DNA from: Methyloglobulus sp.
GTDB lineage: Bacteria; Pseudomonadota; Gammaproteobacteria; Methylococcales; Methylomonadaceae
Assembly: GCA_013141505.1 (NCBI GenBank)
Contig: JABFQX010000009.1
Location: forward strand, 1-64,000
Reading direction: 5' to 3'
Length of the DNA stretch: 64,000 nt
Shown here: positions 53,994 to 63,528 of the stretch, in pieces
How the letters are laid out: the number at the start of each line of letters is the position of its first letter
How positions within the stretch are numbered: the stretch's first letter is position 1
The notes under the pieces: generated by a model
Told to the model about the DNA's origin: nothing
The model's database searches: none
Seen by the model: the letters and a program-made list of their open reading frames with translations, nothing else
Position numbers and translations under genes: made by a program

Positions 53994-56115
53994 CCACACT
54001 GCTTGTTTGGTTTTGCTGTTGTTAGCCTGTTCTGTTGCTGAAGCAGCCGACATGGGCGGTACTATCGAAGCCCTTGCCGATGGCAAAAGAATTAACTTCC
54101 CGTTATTAAAAACCGAAATGCTTGCCAAAGTAAAAGGCGATTTAGTGACGGTAACGGTCAAACAAACCTTTACTAATCCTACAGATAAGCCGTTGCATGC
54201 GACTTATTTATTTCCATTGAACCAAGATGCTGCCGTTCATAAGATGGTGATGGAAGTCGGTGATGAACGTGTGGAAGCGAAAATCCAACGTATCGAAGAA
54301 GCCAAAGCGACGTTTGAACATGCCAAACAGCAAGGCAAAGCTGCTGCTTTACTAACTGAGCATCGTCCTAATATGTTTACCCAGGATATTGCCAACCTCA
54401 TGCCTAAACTGCCTGTGCAGGTTACGCTCACCTATAGCCAAACCTTGCCTAAAGTCGATGGGCATTATGAACTGGTTCTGCCTTTGGTTGTTGGCCCGCG
54501 TTATCAAACCGCAGGTGCAGGTATTCCACCAACGCCTACTGCCAAGGTTGACAGCAAGACGACGTATGGGCAATGGGAAGTGGAAGATTTACCCGCTTAT
54601 CCTGTAGTGGCAGGGGCAGGGTTAAATAGCCCGGAGATTATTGATAAAGACCGCGTTGCCATTCGTGTTGAACTGGATGGAGGGTTGCCAATTTCTGAAC
54701 TGAGCAGTAAAACCCATGTCATTGCCGAAGAAAATATTTCAGAAAATCAACGGGTCGTACAACTCGCCAAAGGCAAAACCATTGATAACAAAGATTTTGT
54801 GTTGCGCTACCGTTTAAGTGGTAATAACACACAGGCAGGTTTGCTGGCACACCAGGACGAACGCGGCGGATTTTTTAGTGTTCAGCTTGAGCCTCCCGCC
54901 GTGCCAGCCGTCAAAGACATCGCTGCACGGGAAATGGTTTTTGTATTGGATACCTCCGGCTCTATGGATGGCGAACCGATAGCCGCCAGCAAGCAATTTA
55001 TGACCCATGCACTCCATAACCTGCATCCAAATGATTATTTCCGGATTATTCATTTCAGCAACAATGCCGAAGAATTTACTGCCCAACCTGTTGCCGCCAC
55101 ACCCGAAAACATCAAGCAAGGTCTGTTTTATGTGGATGCGCTAACTGCCGATGGCGGTACGGAAATACCAACGGCAATAGAGCAAGCCTTTGGCAAACCT
55201 GCCCAACAAGGTACTTTGCGTATGGTGGTGTTCCTGACTGATGGTTATATCGGTAACGAAGCGGAAGTACTCACACAAATTGCTGAAAAGATTAGCGACG
55301 CCAGAATTTATGCACTGGGTGTCGGCACGTCGGTCAATCGGTTTTTGCTGGAAGAAATAGCGATAAAAGGACGAGGTTTTGCCCGGTTTATTGACCCTAC
55401 CGAAAAAGCCGATGATGTCGCCATAAAACTTGCCAGCAAACTGGAAAGCCCGGTACTGACTGACATTACAGTCGATTGGGGTGATTTACAGGTCAGCGAC
55501 ATTAGTCCCAGTAAGATCCCCGATTTGTTTGCCGGTGGTGCGGTACGTATTCAAGGCAAATACCAACAATCAGGGCAACACACCATTAAAGTTAGTGGCT
55601 TGGTAAACGGACGCAAAGCCGAGTTGCCGATCACCGTCAACTTACCTGCCAATGCTGACATCAATTCAAGCAAACATGACGACCCGATCCCCGTGATTTG
55701 GGCGCGGTCACAAATTGCCGATGCCATGCGCCAGATCAATACGCCAAGTTATATGCGTCCTGAAGGTATTGCGGAGAATGACCTGAAAGATAAGGTGACA
55801 AAATTAGGCTTGGACTTTTCCTTAACAACACAATGGACTGCTTTCGTTGCCGTGTCGCAAAAAATAGTCAACCAACATCCTGAGCAAGCCGAACACAGCA
55901 ATGTGCCCTTGCCTATGGTAAAAGGCGTAACCGAGGAAGCCTATGGCGAATCGCAGCAGCTTGCCGCCACGCAGCCCATGATGACGGCACAACATTTTTC
56001 GGGTGGCGCAACACCGGAGCCTTCAACGATCGCAGGATTGATGGTTATGGCGGCAATAGGTGCTTGGACGGTCTATCGTCGCAAGAAACACGGCATGGGT
56101 TATGTAGGCCGTTAA
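53977..56115 (+). CDS. VIT and vWA domain protein with PEP-CTERM tail
   Basis: 712 residues; AAGGAG precedes the ATG. Signal peptide ends near AEA. A VIT (inter-alpha-trypsin) domain spans about 25-160 (VKQTFTNPTDKPLHATYLFPL split). A vWA domain from about 318 has the MIDAS motif DTSGSMDG (Asp 325) and DGGTE. The tail at about 680-705 has PEP (TPEPSTIAGLMVM), a hydrophobic stretch, and YRRKK, the exosortase sorting signal. It would be cut and released or anchored by the upstream exosortase. It may be an adhesive or sensing surface protein. It resembles the single target of the proteobacterial dedicated sortase system but with an exosortase tail. Confidence 0.9.
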   Translation: MLKVINHTACLVLLLLACSVAEAADMGGTIEALADGKRINFPLLKTEMLAKVKGDLVTVTVKQTFTNPTDKPLHATYLFPLNQDAAVHKMVMEVGDERVEAKIQRIEEAKATFEHAKQQGKAAALLTEHRPNMFTQDIANLMPKLPVQVTLTYSQTLPKVDGHYELVLPLVVGPRYQTAGAGIPPTPTAKVDSKTTYGQWEVEDLPAYPVVAGAGLNSPEIIDKDRVAIRVELDGGLPISELSSKTHVIAEENISENQRVVQLAKGKTIDNKDFVLRYRLSGNNTQAGLLAHQDERGGFFSVQLEPPAVPAVKDIAAREMVFVLDTSGSMDGEPIAASKQFMTHALHNLHPNDYFRIIHFSNNAEEFTAQPVAATPENIKQGLFYVDALTADGGTEIPTAIEQAFGKPAQQGTLRMVVFLTDGYIGNEAEVLTQIAEKISDARIYALGVGTSVNRFLLEEIAIKGRGFARFIDPTEKADDVAIKLASKLESPVLTDITVDWGDLQVSDISPSKIPDLFAGGAVRIQGKYQQSGQHTIKVSGLVNGRKAELPITVNLPANADINSSKHDDPIPVIWARSQIADAMRQINTPSYMRPEGIAENDLKDKVTKLGLDFSLTTQWTAFVAVSQKIVNQHPEQAEHSNVPLPMVKGVTEEAYGESQQLAATQPMMTAQHFSGGATPEPSTIAGLMVMAAIGAWTVYRRKKHGMGYVGR

Positions 56116-56168
56116 AGCTCAAATCCTGTTGACACAACAAATAACCTGTCGTTTTCTGGCTTTGCTTG

Positions 56169-56199
56169 CTGATGGACTGTTTTACCAACAGTCCATCAG
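56169..56199 (+). repeat. Hairpin after VIT-vWA gene
   Basis: CTGATGGACTGTT and AACAGTCCATCAG pair perfectly around a short loop. It has no U-tract, so it may be an RNA-stabilising stem or weak terminator ahead of the M23 peptidase gene. Confidence 0.6.
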
Positions 56200-56281
56200 T
56201 TGAACAACAAGGCTTTATTCGAGTTTTTTATTGCCAGAACTGATGATATTTTATAAAGCAAATTTCTTCGCAAACCCACAA

Positions 56282-56812
56282 ATGACGACAAATCCAACCC
56301 GAAAAACGCTGTTCATAGCGCTATTTGCACTATGCTTAAGCGGCTTTATCCTACCCGAAGGCCGCCAGATACCAGTAGCTGGGGCAACCTATAAAGACTG
56401 GAATCCGTCATCGTTCTGGTACACTCCTTGGGGACGTTCGGGCGTACACAAAGGCATCGACATATTTGCCAAGGAAGGCACACCTGTCGTTGCAACCACC
56501 AGCGGTTTAGTTGTGTATTCCGGCAATATTGATATGGGCGGAAATGTGGTGCTGATATTGGGTAGCAAATGGCGGCTATACTACTATGCACATTTAAAGG
56601 AAATTAGCGCACGCGCAGGGCAATGGCTAAATACCGGGGCAGTTCTTGGCACGGTTGGCAGCACAGGCAATGCAGTAGGCAAGCCGCCGCATTTGCATTT
56701 TGCGATCAACAGTTTATTTCCACTGTTTAGCCAGTATGACCCAAAATTGCCGCAAGCCTGGAAGCTTATGTTCTATATTGACCCCAATGCGGTTTTATTG
56801 AATACAGATTGA
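56282..56812 (+). CDS. M23-family peptidase (LytM type)
   Basis: 176 residues from ATG 56282; starts at 56243 or TTG 56231 cannot be excluded since none has a good ribosome binding site. A hydrophobic N-terminus (KTLFIALFALCLSGFIL) suggests export. The zinc site is present: His 56 and Asp 60 in HKGID and His 137/139 in HLHF, so it may cut peptidoglycan cross-bridges or be a structural relative. It ends 2 bases before the response regulator gene, placing it in the exosortase gene set. Confidence 0.85.
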   Translation: MTTNPTRKTLFIALFALCLSGFILPEGRQIPVAGATYKDWNPSSFWYTPWGRSGVHKGIDIFAKEGTPVVATTSGLVVYSGNIDMGGNVVLILGSKWRLYYYAHLKEISARAGQWLNTGAVLGTVGSTGNAVGKPPHLHFAINSLFPLFSQYDPKLPQAWKLMFYIDPNAVLLNTD

Positions 56813-56814
56813 CC

Positions 56815-57504
56815 ATGACCAAACATATACTCGTTGTTGATGACGATGCCCATATCCGGGAAGTGATTAGCTTCGCACTTGAAAAAGCGGGGATGACAGT
56901 CACTTTGGCTGGTGATGGCCGTGAGGCTTTATCCCGATTTAATGCTGCTATTGACCTGATCGTGCTGGACATCAATATGCCGGAACTGGATGGCTTGGAA
57001 GTATGCCGAGAACTCCGTAAAACCTCGGATATTCCTATTTTGTTCCTGTCTTCCCGCGATGATGAAATTGACCGTATTTTAGGCCTGGAGATTGGAGGTG
57101 ATGATTATGTCACCAAACCCTTCAGTCCACGGGAGTTGGTGGCGCGGATTAATGTGATCCTTAAACGCAGGGTTGGTGCACCCAAACCGCCCTCTTCCAC
57201 CAAAAACCTAGCACATGGCAAATTACAAATTGTTCCAGAACAACATATTGCGCGTTGGGATGGTCAGGCGGTCAATCTCACGGCAACGGAATTTGCCATG
57301 CTGCTGCTGCTGGCAAGTCAACCGAGCCATGTTTTCAGCCGGGACATTATCATGAGCAAGGCTTACGACAACCATGTCTATGTCAGTGACCGCACCATCG
57401 ACAGCCATATTCGCCACATACGGCAAAAATTTTCTGAGGTGGGCTGCCCCGCCATCATCGAAACTGTCCACGGCGTTGGTTACAAACTCAACACATGCCT
57501 ATAA
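56815..57504 (+). CDS. OmpR-type response regulator
   Basis: 229 residues from ATG 56815 (TTG 56809 also in frame). Receiver domain with acidic triplet VVDDDAH, phospho-acceptor Asp in LIVLDINMPELDG and Lys in VTKPFSP; then a winged-helix DNA-binding domain (LTATEFAMLLLLAS, DRTIDSHIRHIRQKF, VHGVGYKL). It overlaps the kinase gene by 10 bases. Together they probably sense envelope state and control the exosortase target genes. Confidence 0.95.
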   Translation: MTKHILVVDDDAHIREVISFALEKAGMTVTLAGDGREALSRFNAAIDLIVLDINMPELDGLEVCRELRKTSDIPILFLSSRDDEIDRILGLEIGGDDYVTKPFSPRELVARINVILKRRVGAPKPPSSTKNLAHGKLQIVPEQHIARWDGQAVNLTATEFAMLLLLASQPSHVFSRDIIMSKAYDNHVYVSDRTIDSHIRHIRQKFSEVGCPAIIETVHGVGYKLNTCL

Positions 57505-59093
57505 ATGTCCAATTCCCTTTCTTAAAGCATCGGCTATTCAGGCTACGTAATATCCTGCTTATCGTGATGCTAATGGTCTTGGCATTGCCTTTGGGCAGTT
57601 TGTATTTTTTTCGCATCTACGAAAACGAACTGGTACAGCAAACCGAACGTGAGCTGATTTCCCAAGCTGCGGCTTTGTCGGCAGGATTTCGAATGTTAGC
57701 GCGTAATCTGCAACCCGAAGGCACAGTGTATGGCAAATTTTTACCAGATCTGCTGCAATCAGATTCAGATTATCAACCGATTACGCCCATCTTGAGTTTA
57801 ATCAAGCCGATTGAGCCGCGCCGTCCAGAACCCGTGGCGACTGAAACCCGGGCTGATGCCATCGCCCAAGAAATAGGCGCTCAATTAAAACCGGTCATGA
57901 TGGATACCTTGCACATTACGCTCTCAGGTATACGATTGCTCGATTTTAATGGCATTGTGATTGCCGGAAGTGAGGAGATGGGGTTATCGCTCGCCCACAT
58001 CCCGGAGGTACAGCAAGCACTACAAGGCAATTATGCCAGTGTGATACGGCAACGCTTGTCCGACCAACCGCCACCGCCATTATATTCCATCAGCCGTGGC
58101 ACATTAATCCGTGTGTTCGTGGCGTTTCCGATTATTGAAAACCGACACTTGCAAGGTGTGCTGTACCTGTCGCGCACGCCTGAAAATATCCTTAAACACC
58201 TGTACGCTGTTAAAGAAAAAGTGATCGCGGTTTCGTTGATTTTATTAGCGTTATTGGCATTACTGGTCGCATTCGTATCGTCTTCAATCTCCAGGCCGAT
58301 ACGTGAGCTGATTGAACAAACCCATCGCATCCGGCAAGGTGAACAAAAACAAATCGAGCCGTTACACTATCCGGTAACGTATGAAGTGGCGCAACTGTCG
58401 GAAAGTTTTGTCAGCATGTCGCACGCATTGACGGAACGCACCGATTACCTGCGGCGCTTTGCCACCCACATGTCGCATGAATTCAAAACGCCGCTCACAT
58501 CAATCCAAGGCGCGTTGGAGTTGTTGCACGACCACATGGACACTATGCCCAAAGAACGCCGACTGCGCTTTATAGACAATCTGTTGGTGGATACCTTACG
58601 CCTCAGACAATTGGTAAATCGCCTTCTGGAACTGGCCCGTGCCGATGCGATTGAAACCAGCCATAAAATTTGCCGCTTGCAGGAGGTTTTGGATGAATTG
58701 CAAAGCCAATTCTCAGATCGCGGCTTGATTTTGCATTACTCAAACATGTCCGATATTGTTCTAGCGATTGCACCGGAAGTTTTGGTAATGGCATTCTATA
58801 ACCTACTGGAAAACAGTCTCCAGCACGGCGCCAATCAAATCGAAATCAAAGCAGAACAACACGGCAATAAGCTGGAAATTTTTCTCCACGACAATGGCAA
58901 CGGCATATCCCAAGCTAATCAAGACAAAGTTTTCACGCCTTTTTTCACCACCCGAAGAAGTTCTGGAGGTACCGGACTAGGTCTGGCAATTACCCTGTCG
59001 CTGCTTAAGGCGTACCAAGGATCACTAGATCTATTGCCTTGTGAACAAGGTGCTTTATTTTTGATCACATTAAATTTAACGGATAGCGGCTAA
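57495..59093 (+). CDS. Sensor histidine kinase
   Basis: 532 residues with an N-terminal membrane span (NILLIVMLMVLALPLGSLYF), a periplasmic sensor of about 200 residues, a second span (LILLALLALLVAF), HAMP (SSISRPIRELIEQT), HisKA (FATHMSHEFKTPLTSIQG) and HATPase (NLLENSLQHG, DNGNGI, GGTGLGLAI). The arrangement matches the kinase of the proteobacterial dedicated sortase system. Paired with the response regulator by overlap. Confidence 0.95.
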   Translation: MPINVQFPFLKHRLFRLRNILLIVMLMVLALPLGSLYFFRIYENELVQQTERELISQAAALSAGFRMLARNLQPEGTVYGKFLPDLLQSDSDYQPITPILSLIKPIEPRRPEPVATETRADAIAQEIGAQLKPVMMDTLHITLSGIRLLDFNGIVIAGSEEMGLSLAHIPEVQQALQGNYASVIRQRLSDQPPPPLYSISRGTLIRVFVAFPIIENRHLQGVLYLSRTPENILKHLYAVKEKVIAVSLILLALLALLVAFVSSSISRPIRELIEQTHRIRQGEQKQIEPLHYPVTYEVAQLSESFVSMSHALTERTDYLRRFATHMSHEFKTPLTSIQGALELLHDHMDTMPKERRLRFIDNLLVDTLRLRQLVNRLLELARADAIETSHKICRLQEVLDELQSQFSDRGLILHYSNMSDIVLAIAPEVLVMAFYNLLENSLQHGANQIEIKAEQHGNKLEIFLHDNGNGISQANQDKVFTPFFTTRRSSGGTGLGLAITLSLLKAYQGSLDLLPCEQGALFLITLNLTDSG

Positions 59094-59286
59094 AATCCAA
59101 AACCCACGCCAACTTTACTGATGCCACAAACAAGCGATAGTTGCTTACGGATGAGTATTATAAACCACACCATCCCAAGCCATTAATATTGGAACGGCAA
59201 GAGATGGAATTTAGCTATTATCGGTACAAAGAAGGTACAGTCAGCTAGGAACCAAGCTAAAGTAACTCGCAATTTATTGATTCTAT

Positions 59287-59363
59287 TGGTGGCGATAGGT
59301 GGACTTGAACCACCGACCCCGGGGTTATGAATCCCGTGCTCTAACCAGCTGAGCTATATCGCC
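59287..59363 (-). tRNA. tRNA-Met (CAT)
   Basis: The minus strand folds into a cloverleaf: acceptor GGCGATA/TATCGCC, D-arm GCTC...GAGC, anticodon loop TTCATAA with anticodon CAT, T-arm GGTGG-TTCAAGT-CCACC, and an encoded CCA end. A C/A mismatch closes the anticodon stem. The A-T/G-C acceptor pairs fit elongator tRNA-Met better than initiator; tRNA-Ile with a modified CAT anticodon remains possible. The gap 59094-59286 holds no other feature. Confidence 0.9.
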
Positions 59364-59417
59364 TTATGCGGGGGTGTAACAAACAGCCGCGAATTATAGG
59401 TTTCGAGCCTCGCTTTG

Positions 59418-60509
59418 TCAAACATTGAAGCGGAAATGTACAACATCACCATCTTTAACGACATATTCTTTGCCTTCAAGTCGCCATTTACCGGCATCTT
59501 TTGCGCCTTGTTCGCCTTTGTAAGCAATAAAGTCCTGATAGGAAATGACTTCGGCGCGAATGAAGCCTTTTTCGAAATCGGTGTGGATTACACCTGCGGA
59601 TTGGGGAGCGGTCGCGCCAACAGGGATAGTCCATGCCCTGACTTCCTTTACTCCAGCAGTGAAATAAGTCGCCAGATTTAGCAGGCTATACCCTGCCCTG
59701 ACAACGCGATTTAGCCCCGGCTCTTCTAAGCCTAGATCATCAAGGAATTCTTTCTTTTCACTGTCTTCAAGTTGGGCGATTTCCGCTTCAATCGCCGCAC
59801 AAATGGCTACGACCTTCGCGCCTTCATTATCGGCAAAGGCTTGAACCTTCTCGAGCAAAGGATTATTGGTAAAGCCGTCATCCTGAACATTGGCGATGTA
59901 CATGGTGGGCTTGAGGGTTAGCAAGCACAAATCTTTGATGAGGGCTTTTTCTTCATCATCGAGATCCAGCCCTCGCGCGGGTTGTCCGGCATCAAGCTGC
60001 TGATAAACGCGTTCCAAGACCTGCTTTTTTGCCAATTCGTCTTTGTTACCAGACTTTGACGCTTTGCTGACGCGCAGCAATGCCCGCTCTATGGAAGCCA
60101 TATCGGCCAAAGCCAGTTCGGTATTGATGACTTCAATATCCGATAGCGGATCAATTTTTCCGGCTACATGGACAATATTGTCATCCTGAAAGCAACGAAC
60201 GACATGGGCAATCGCATCGGTTTCGCGGATATTCGCCAGGAACTGATTACCCAAACCTTCGCCTTTTGATGCGCCTGCGACAAGACCGGCAATATCGACA
60301 AACTCAATGGTGGTAGGAAGAATGCGCTCAGGTTTAACGATTTCTGCCAGTTTATCCATCCGAGGATCAGGCACAAGCACTACACCGACGTTGGGATCAA
60401 TGGTACAAAACGGATAATTTTCCGCCGGAATTTTTGCCTGGGTTAATGCGTTAAACAAGGTTGATTTGCCCACATTAGGTAAACCAACAATTCCACAATA
60501 AAGTGCCAT
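59418..60509 (-). CDS. ychF: Redox-regulated ATPase YchF
   Basis: 363 residues with the Obg-like N-terminal motif [15 protein letters not shown], the YchF-specific FVDIAGLV, the NVQDD (in place of NKxD) and the C-terminal TGS-like domain ([32 protein letters not shown]). YchF binds ribosomes and hydrolyses ATP. Length matches the family exactly. Confidence 0.97.
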   Translation of the reverse strand: MALYCGIVGLPNVGKSTLFNALTQAKIPAENYPFCTIDPNVGVVLVPDPRMDKLAEIVKPERILPTTIEFVDIAGLVAGASKGEGLGNQFLANIRETDAIAHVVRCFQDDNIVHVAGKIDPLSDIEVINTELALADMASIERALLRVSKASKSGNKDELAKKQVLERVYQQLDAGQPARGLDLDDEEKALIKDLCLLTLKPTMYIANVQDDGFTNNPLLEKVQAFADNEGAKVVAICAAIEAEIAQLEDSEKKEFLDDLGLEEPGLNRVVRAGYSLLNLATYFTAGVKEVRAWTIPVGATAPQSAGVIHTDFEKGFIRAEVISYQDFIAYKGEQGAKDAGKWRLEGKEYVVKDGDVVHFRFNV

Positions 60510-60618
60510 AGTGTTGTATTTAGAGTTCTCTTGAGATTACGGAAGACTTAAGTGATAAGGAGGGAATATGACTTAAATAACCCGTGCATTATACAAGTTC
60601 CCAACATAATCTGAATAA

Positions 60619-61047
60619 TTAATGCTGCTGGCTTTGTTCATGTGCGGTCATTTTCAGCTTAACGATAAGTTGCCGGTATTCATGTTCAGCCAATGAATCA
60701 TTAGCAATAAGTAATGGTGGTTTATTCTGCATGTGCAGAAATATAAAAAGAGTTGTGACGACCGTTGATTTTAAAATCTCCACAGCCGTAAACTCTTGCC
60801 CTTCGGACATTGCCCAACCACGTGCTTCCGTATATTTGATGCTGTGGTTTTCAATCTTAAGGCGTTTATATTGAATGGTAAAGTTTAGTGTGATTAGCAT
60901 GGAAAGCAACAGTTTTAAATACAGCGGAAAAGCATTGGCGAAACTCGCGGCTAACGCGAGTGCATGAATTAGGATACATAATTGCCTTAGCTTTTTTGAG
61001 GGCTTCAGCTCAGCAACAAACGGTAAACTGTATTTTTTGGTATACAA
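60619..61047 (-). CDS. ygfX: YgfX-like membrane protein
   Basis: 142 residues with two adjacent membrane spans near the N-terminus (LCILIHALALAASFAN, LYLKLLLSMLITLNF), matching the YgfX/CptA pattern, in which a small membrane protein is divergent from ygfZ. In Escherichia coli it is encoded with sdhE; no sdhE reading frame fits here. Assigned mostly by length, topology and place. Confidence 0.6.
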   Translation of the reverse strand: MYTKKYSLPFVAELKPSKKLRQLCILIHALALAASFANAFPLYLKLLLSMLITLNFTIQYKRLKIENHSIKYTEARGWAMSEGQEFTAVEILKSTVVTTLFIFLHMQNKPPLLIANDSLAEHEYRQLIVKLKMTAHEQSQQH

Positions 61048-61210
61048 ATCATTTTCCAGGGTTTGGTTTTGTTATTTTACGCTAAAGTTCATTGTCATTT
61101 TCAAGCTAGGGCGTTCAGGTTTTAACTACATAAACCCGCCAGATTCCCCACCTTATAATTCATGGCACAAGGTATAATCGCTTAATATTTATTGGCAATG
61201 AAGACATTTT

Positions 61211-62197
61211 ATGAATTTGAATTGGGAAGCCTTTTTGCTTAATCAGCAAGCGAATATCGAAAGCGGAAACCATGTTGTTTTTCCGCGCATAGAAAACAGC
61301 TGCAACGAAAGCATTTCCCCGGTTACGCACCTTAACGTGTTGACGGTATCTGGTAATGATGCGGCAAAACTATTGCAAGGGCAAATCACCTGCAATGTGA
61401 ATGACATTAGCGAAATAAAGAGTAGTTTAGCCGCTATCTGCAATCCAAAAGGCCGGGCGATTGCAACTTTTTTGCTGGTGAAAAAAGCAGACACCTTTCT
61501 TTTAATTCTTCCGATTGAGCTATTGGAGACCGTCAGGAAAAGGCTGCAAATGTTTGTCTTGCGCTCTGATGTCAAGATTACTGATAGCTCCGATGAGTTG
61601 TGCCTATTGGGACTATGTGAATCGGGACAGCCTGCAAAACCTTTTGTTAATGACACGTTTCAAGGTATTACCGGCATTAGCTTACCGGGTCTTATTAAAC
61701 GTAGCCTGTTGATAACTGATGTCGACACTGCCATTGGTTTTTACTCTGAGTACATCAATGACAAAGGCTTCCGGTTGGCGAGTTCTGATGACTGGCGTTA
61801 CCTTGATATTGTCTCCGGCATTCCTTGGCTGACACTGGCAACTTCCGAAGAATTTATTCCGCAAATGCTAAACCTCGATAAATTAGGCGGAATCAGTTTT
61901 AACAAAGGTTGTTATACCGGCCAGGAAATTGTTGCTCGTACGCACTATCTGGGCAAATCCAAACGAGAGATGTTACTCGCCGAATGCACGACAACAACGC
62001 CGCCTGAACCTAATGCGACGATTATCAACCGCGATAGCAATGACCAGAAAGGCGTCGGTAAGGTATTGCTGGCGCATCAAAACCAAGGGACATGTACGAT
62101 GCTTGTTGTTCTCCAAGAGACTGATCTTGCCTACAGCCAGCTTGCACTGAAAGATGACACGCTAACCTCTCTCAAACTATTATCCTTTCAAGCATGA
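61211..62197 (+). CDS. ygfZ: Folate-binding Fe-S assembly protein YgfZ
   Basis: 328 residues of the GcvT-like fold with the signature KGCYTGQEIVARTHYLG (its Cys is needed for activity in Escherichia coli YgfZ) and N-terminal LLQGQITCNVNDI. YgfZ assists iron-sulfur cluster assembly or repair with folate. It overlaps the next gene by 4 bases. Confidence 0.93.
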   Translation: MNLNWEAFLLNQQANIESGNHVVFPRIENSCNESISPVTHLNVLTVSGNDAAKLLQGQITCNVNDISEIKSSLAAICNPKGRAIATFLLVKKADTFLLILPIELLETVRKRLQMFVLRSDVKITDSSDELCLLGLCESGQPAKPFVNDTFQGITGISLPGLIKRSLLITDVDTAIGFYSEYINDKGFRLASSDDWRYLDIVSGIPWLTLATSEEFIPQMLNLDKLGGISFNKGCYTGQEIVARTHYLGKSKREMLLAECTTTTPPEPNATIINRDSNDQKGVGKVLLAHQNQGTCTMLVVLQETDLAYSQLALKDDTLTSLKLLSFQA

Positions 62198-63174
62198 TAG
62201 ACCCAAAAACAGCTCATTCTTTTCGCCGGTTAGCGATGCTGACCGTTATCGCAGTTTACTTTTTGATACTGGTTGGCGGCATTGTCCGCGCTTCTGGTGC
62301 AGGGATGGGCTGTCCTGATTGGCCGACCTGTTTCGGACGATGGATTCCACCCACTGAGGAATGGCAATTACCGATGGATTATCATCAACGCTATATCGGC
62401 TACGGGAACACCCAATTTAACGTGGTTAAAACCTGGACAGAATATCTCAATCGCTTGACTGGTGTGACGATAGGCTTCTTGATTTTTCTGACGGCATGGA
62501 AATCACGGATATACCGCAAACATGACAAGCCGATATTTTACCTATCATGGGCGGTATTTTTTCTGGTCGGCTTTCAAGGCTGGCTGGGTTCTACGGTGGT
62601 CGCCAGTAACCTCAAACCGGGAATTATTACCTTGCACATGTTGTTGGCTTTATTGATTGTGGCGTTGCTTATTTATGTTCTTGTCCGTTCCCAAAAGGAC
62701 GTATTGCCCCATGTGGACTTAAGCGCATTACCCAACAAGTTCCGGCAGGTATTGCTTGCGGCTATGGCAATGACCTTAGTGCAGGTCATCATGGGCACAC
62801 AGGTCAGGGAGGCAGTAGACATGATTGCCAACAACCATAATTATATCGACCGAAAATATTGGCGCGATGATTTCCCGATTATTTTCTATGTCCACCGCTC
62901 GTTTTCGTCGATTATCTTGTTCACAAATGCCTGGTTGTTTTGGAAGATTGTTAAGGGAATTGACCGAAGCTCTCTGCTTTTTAAACTGGGGTGCCTGCTA
63001 ATTGGCTTGGTTGTAACAGGCATAATCGCTGGCATCATAATGGACAGGTTAGGTATGCCTGCGGTGGCTCAACCGATTCATTTATTGGTGGCCAACCTTA
63101 TTTTTGGTACGCAATTTTATTTGTTTATTTATCTGGCGTATTTAAGGCGACTTGATGAAATTCGGAGTTATTGA
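62194..63174 (+). CDS. ctaA: Haem A synthase COX15/CtaA
   Basis: 326 residues with about eight membrane spans and conserved haem-ligand regions: VRASGAGMGCPDWPTCFG, EYLNRLTG, TLHMLLAL, and VHRSFSSII and PIHLLVANL. The enzyme converts haem O to haem A for aa3-type cytochrome oxidases. Start overlaps ygfZ (ATGA). It lacks the Cys pair seen in some Gram-positive CtaA loops, apart from CPDWPTC. Confidence 0.93.
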   Translation: MIDPKTAHSFRRLAMLTVIAVYFLILVGGIVRASGAGMGCPDWPTCFGRWIPPTEEWQLPMDYHQRYIGYGNTQFNVVKTWTEYLNRLTGVTIGFLIFLTAWKSRIYRKHDKPIFYLSWAVFFLVGFQGWLGSTVVASNLKPGIITLHMLLALLIVALLIYVLVRSQKDVLPHVDLSALPNKFRQVLLAAMAMTLVQVIMGTQVREAVDMIANNHNYIDRKYWRDDFPIIFYVHRSFSSIILFTNAWLFWKIVKGIDRSSLLFKLGCLLIGLVVTGIIAGIIMDRLGMPAVAQPIHLLVANLIFGTQFYLFIYLAYLRRLDEIRSY

Positions 63175-63261
63175 TTCCGCCTTTTAATATTTGAAACCGT
63201 TCGTACCCAAAAGCCCACTAGGGCAAACGGCAGTTAAGTTAAGACTTCACAAGGCTGGATC
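63173..63261. repeat. Long hairpin repeat, copy 2 (diverged)
   Basis: It begins GATTCCGCCTTTTAATATTTGAA and ends AAGGCTGGATCA (in parts), matching the outer parts of the hairpin at 51782-51852. The inner part differs. It lies at the 3' end of convergent ctaA and the small membrane gene. Confidence 0.55.
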
Positions 63262-63528
63262 AGATGGTTTAACAGGGATTGTCGTCGTTAATTTCGGGTT
63301 TTCGACTGGAGGTTTAATGGCCAATCCACTTGGGGTAAGTTGATTTAGGGCTGACTGAGATGCATTCGGCACTTTTGCTTTCGGCAATTCACGCGCCAGA
63401 CGTATCAGCTCTTGCCCTTGGATGACCTCCTCGCCGCTGTTTTTGTGGGTTGTGAAAGCACCGCTTTTGTATTCCCACATCAGCAGAAATAAATTGGCTA
63501 AAATAACTAACAAGCAAAGTATTTTCAT
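63247..63528 (-). CDS. Small membrane-anchored protein of unknown function
   Basis: 93 residues with one N-terminal membrane span (ILCLLVILANLFLLMWEY) and a Pro/Lys-rich periplasmic tail. Its start overlaps the coaX stop (ATGA), so it is translationally coupled. Similar short anchored proteins follow coaX in related genomes, often with a SPOR domain, which is missing here. Role unknown. Confidence 0.65.
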   Translation of the reverse strand: MKILCLLVILANLFLLMWEYKSGAFTTHKNSGEEVIQGQELIRLARELPKAKVPNASQSALNQLTPSGLAIKPPVENPKLTTTIPVKPSDPAL

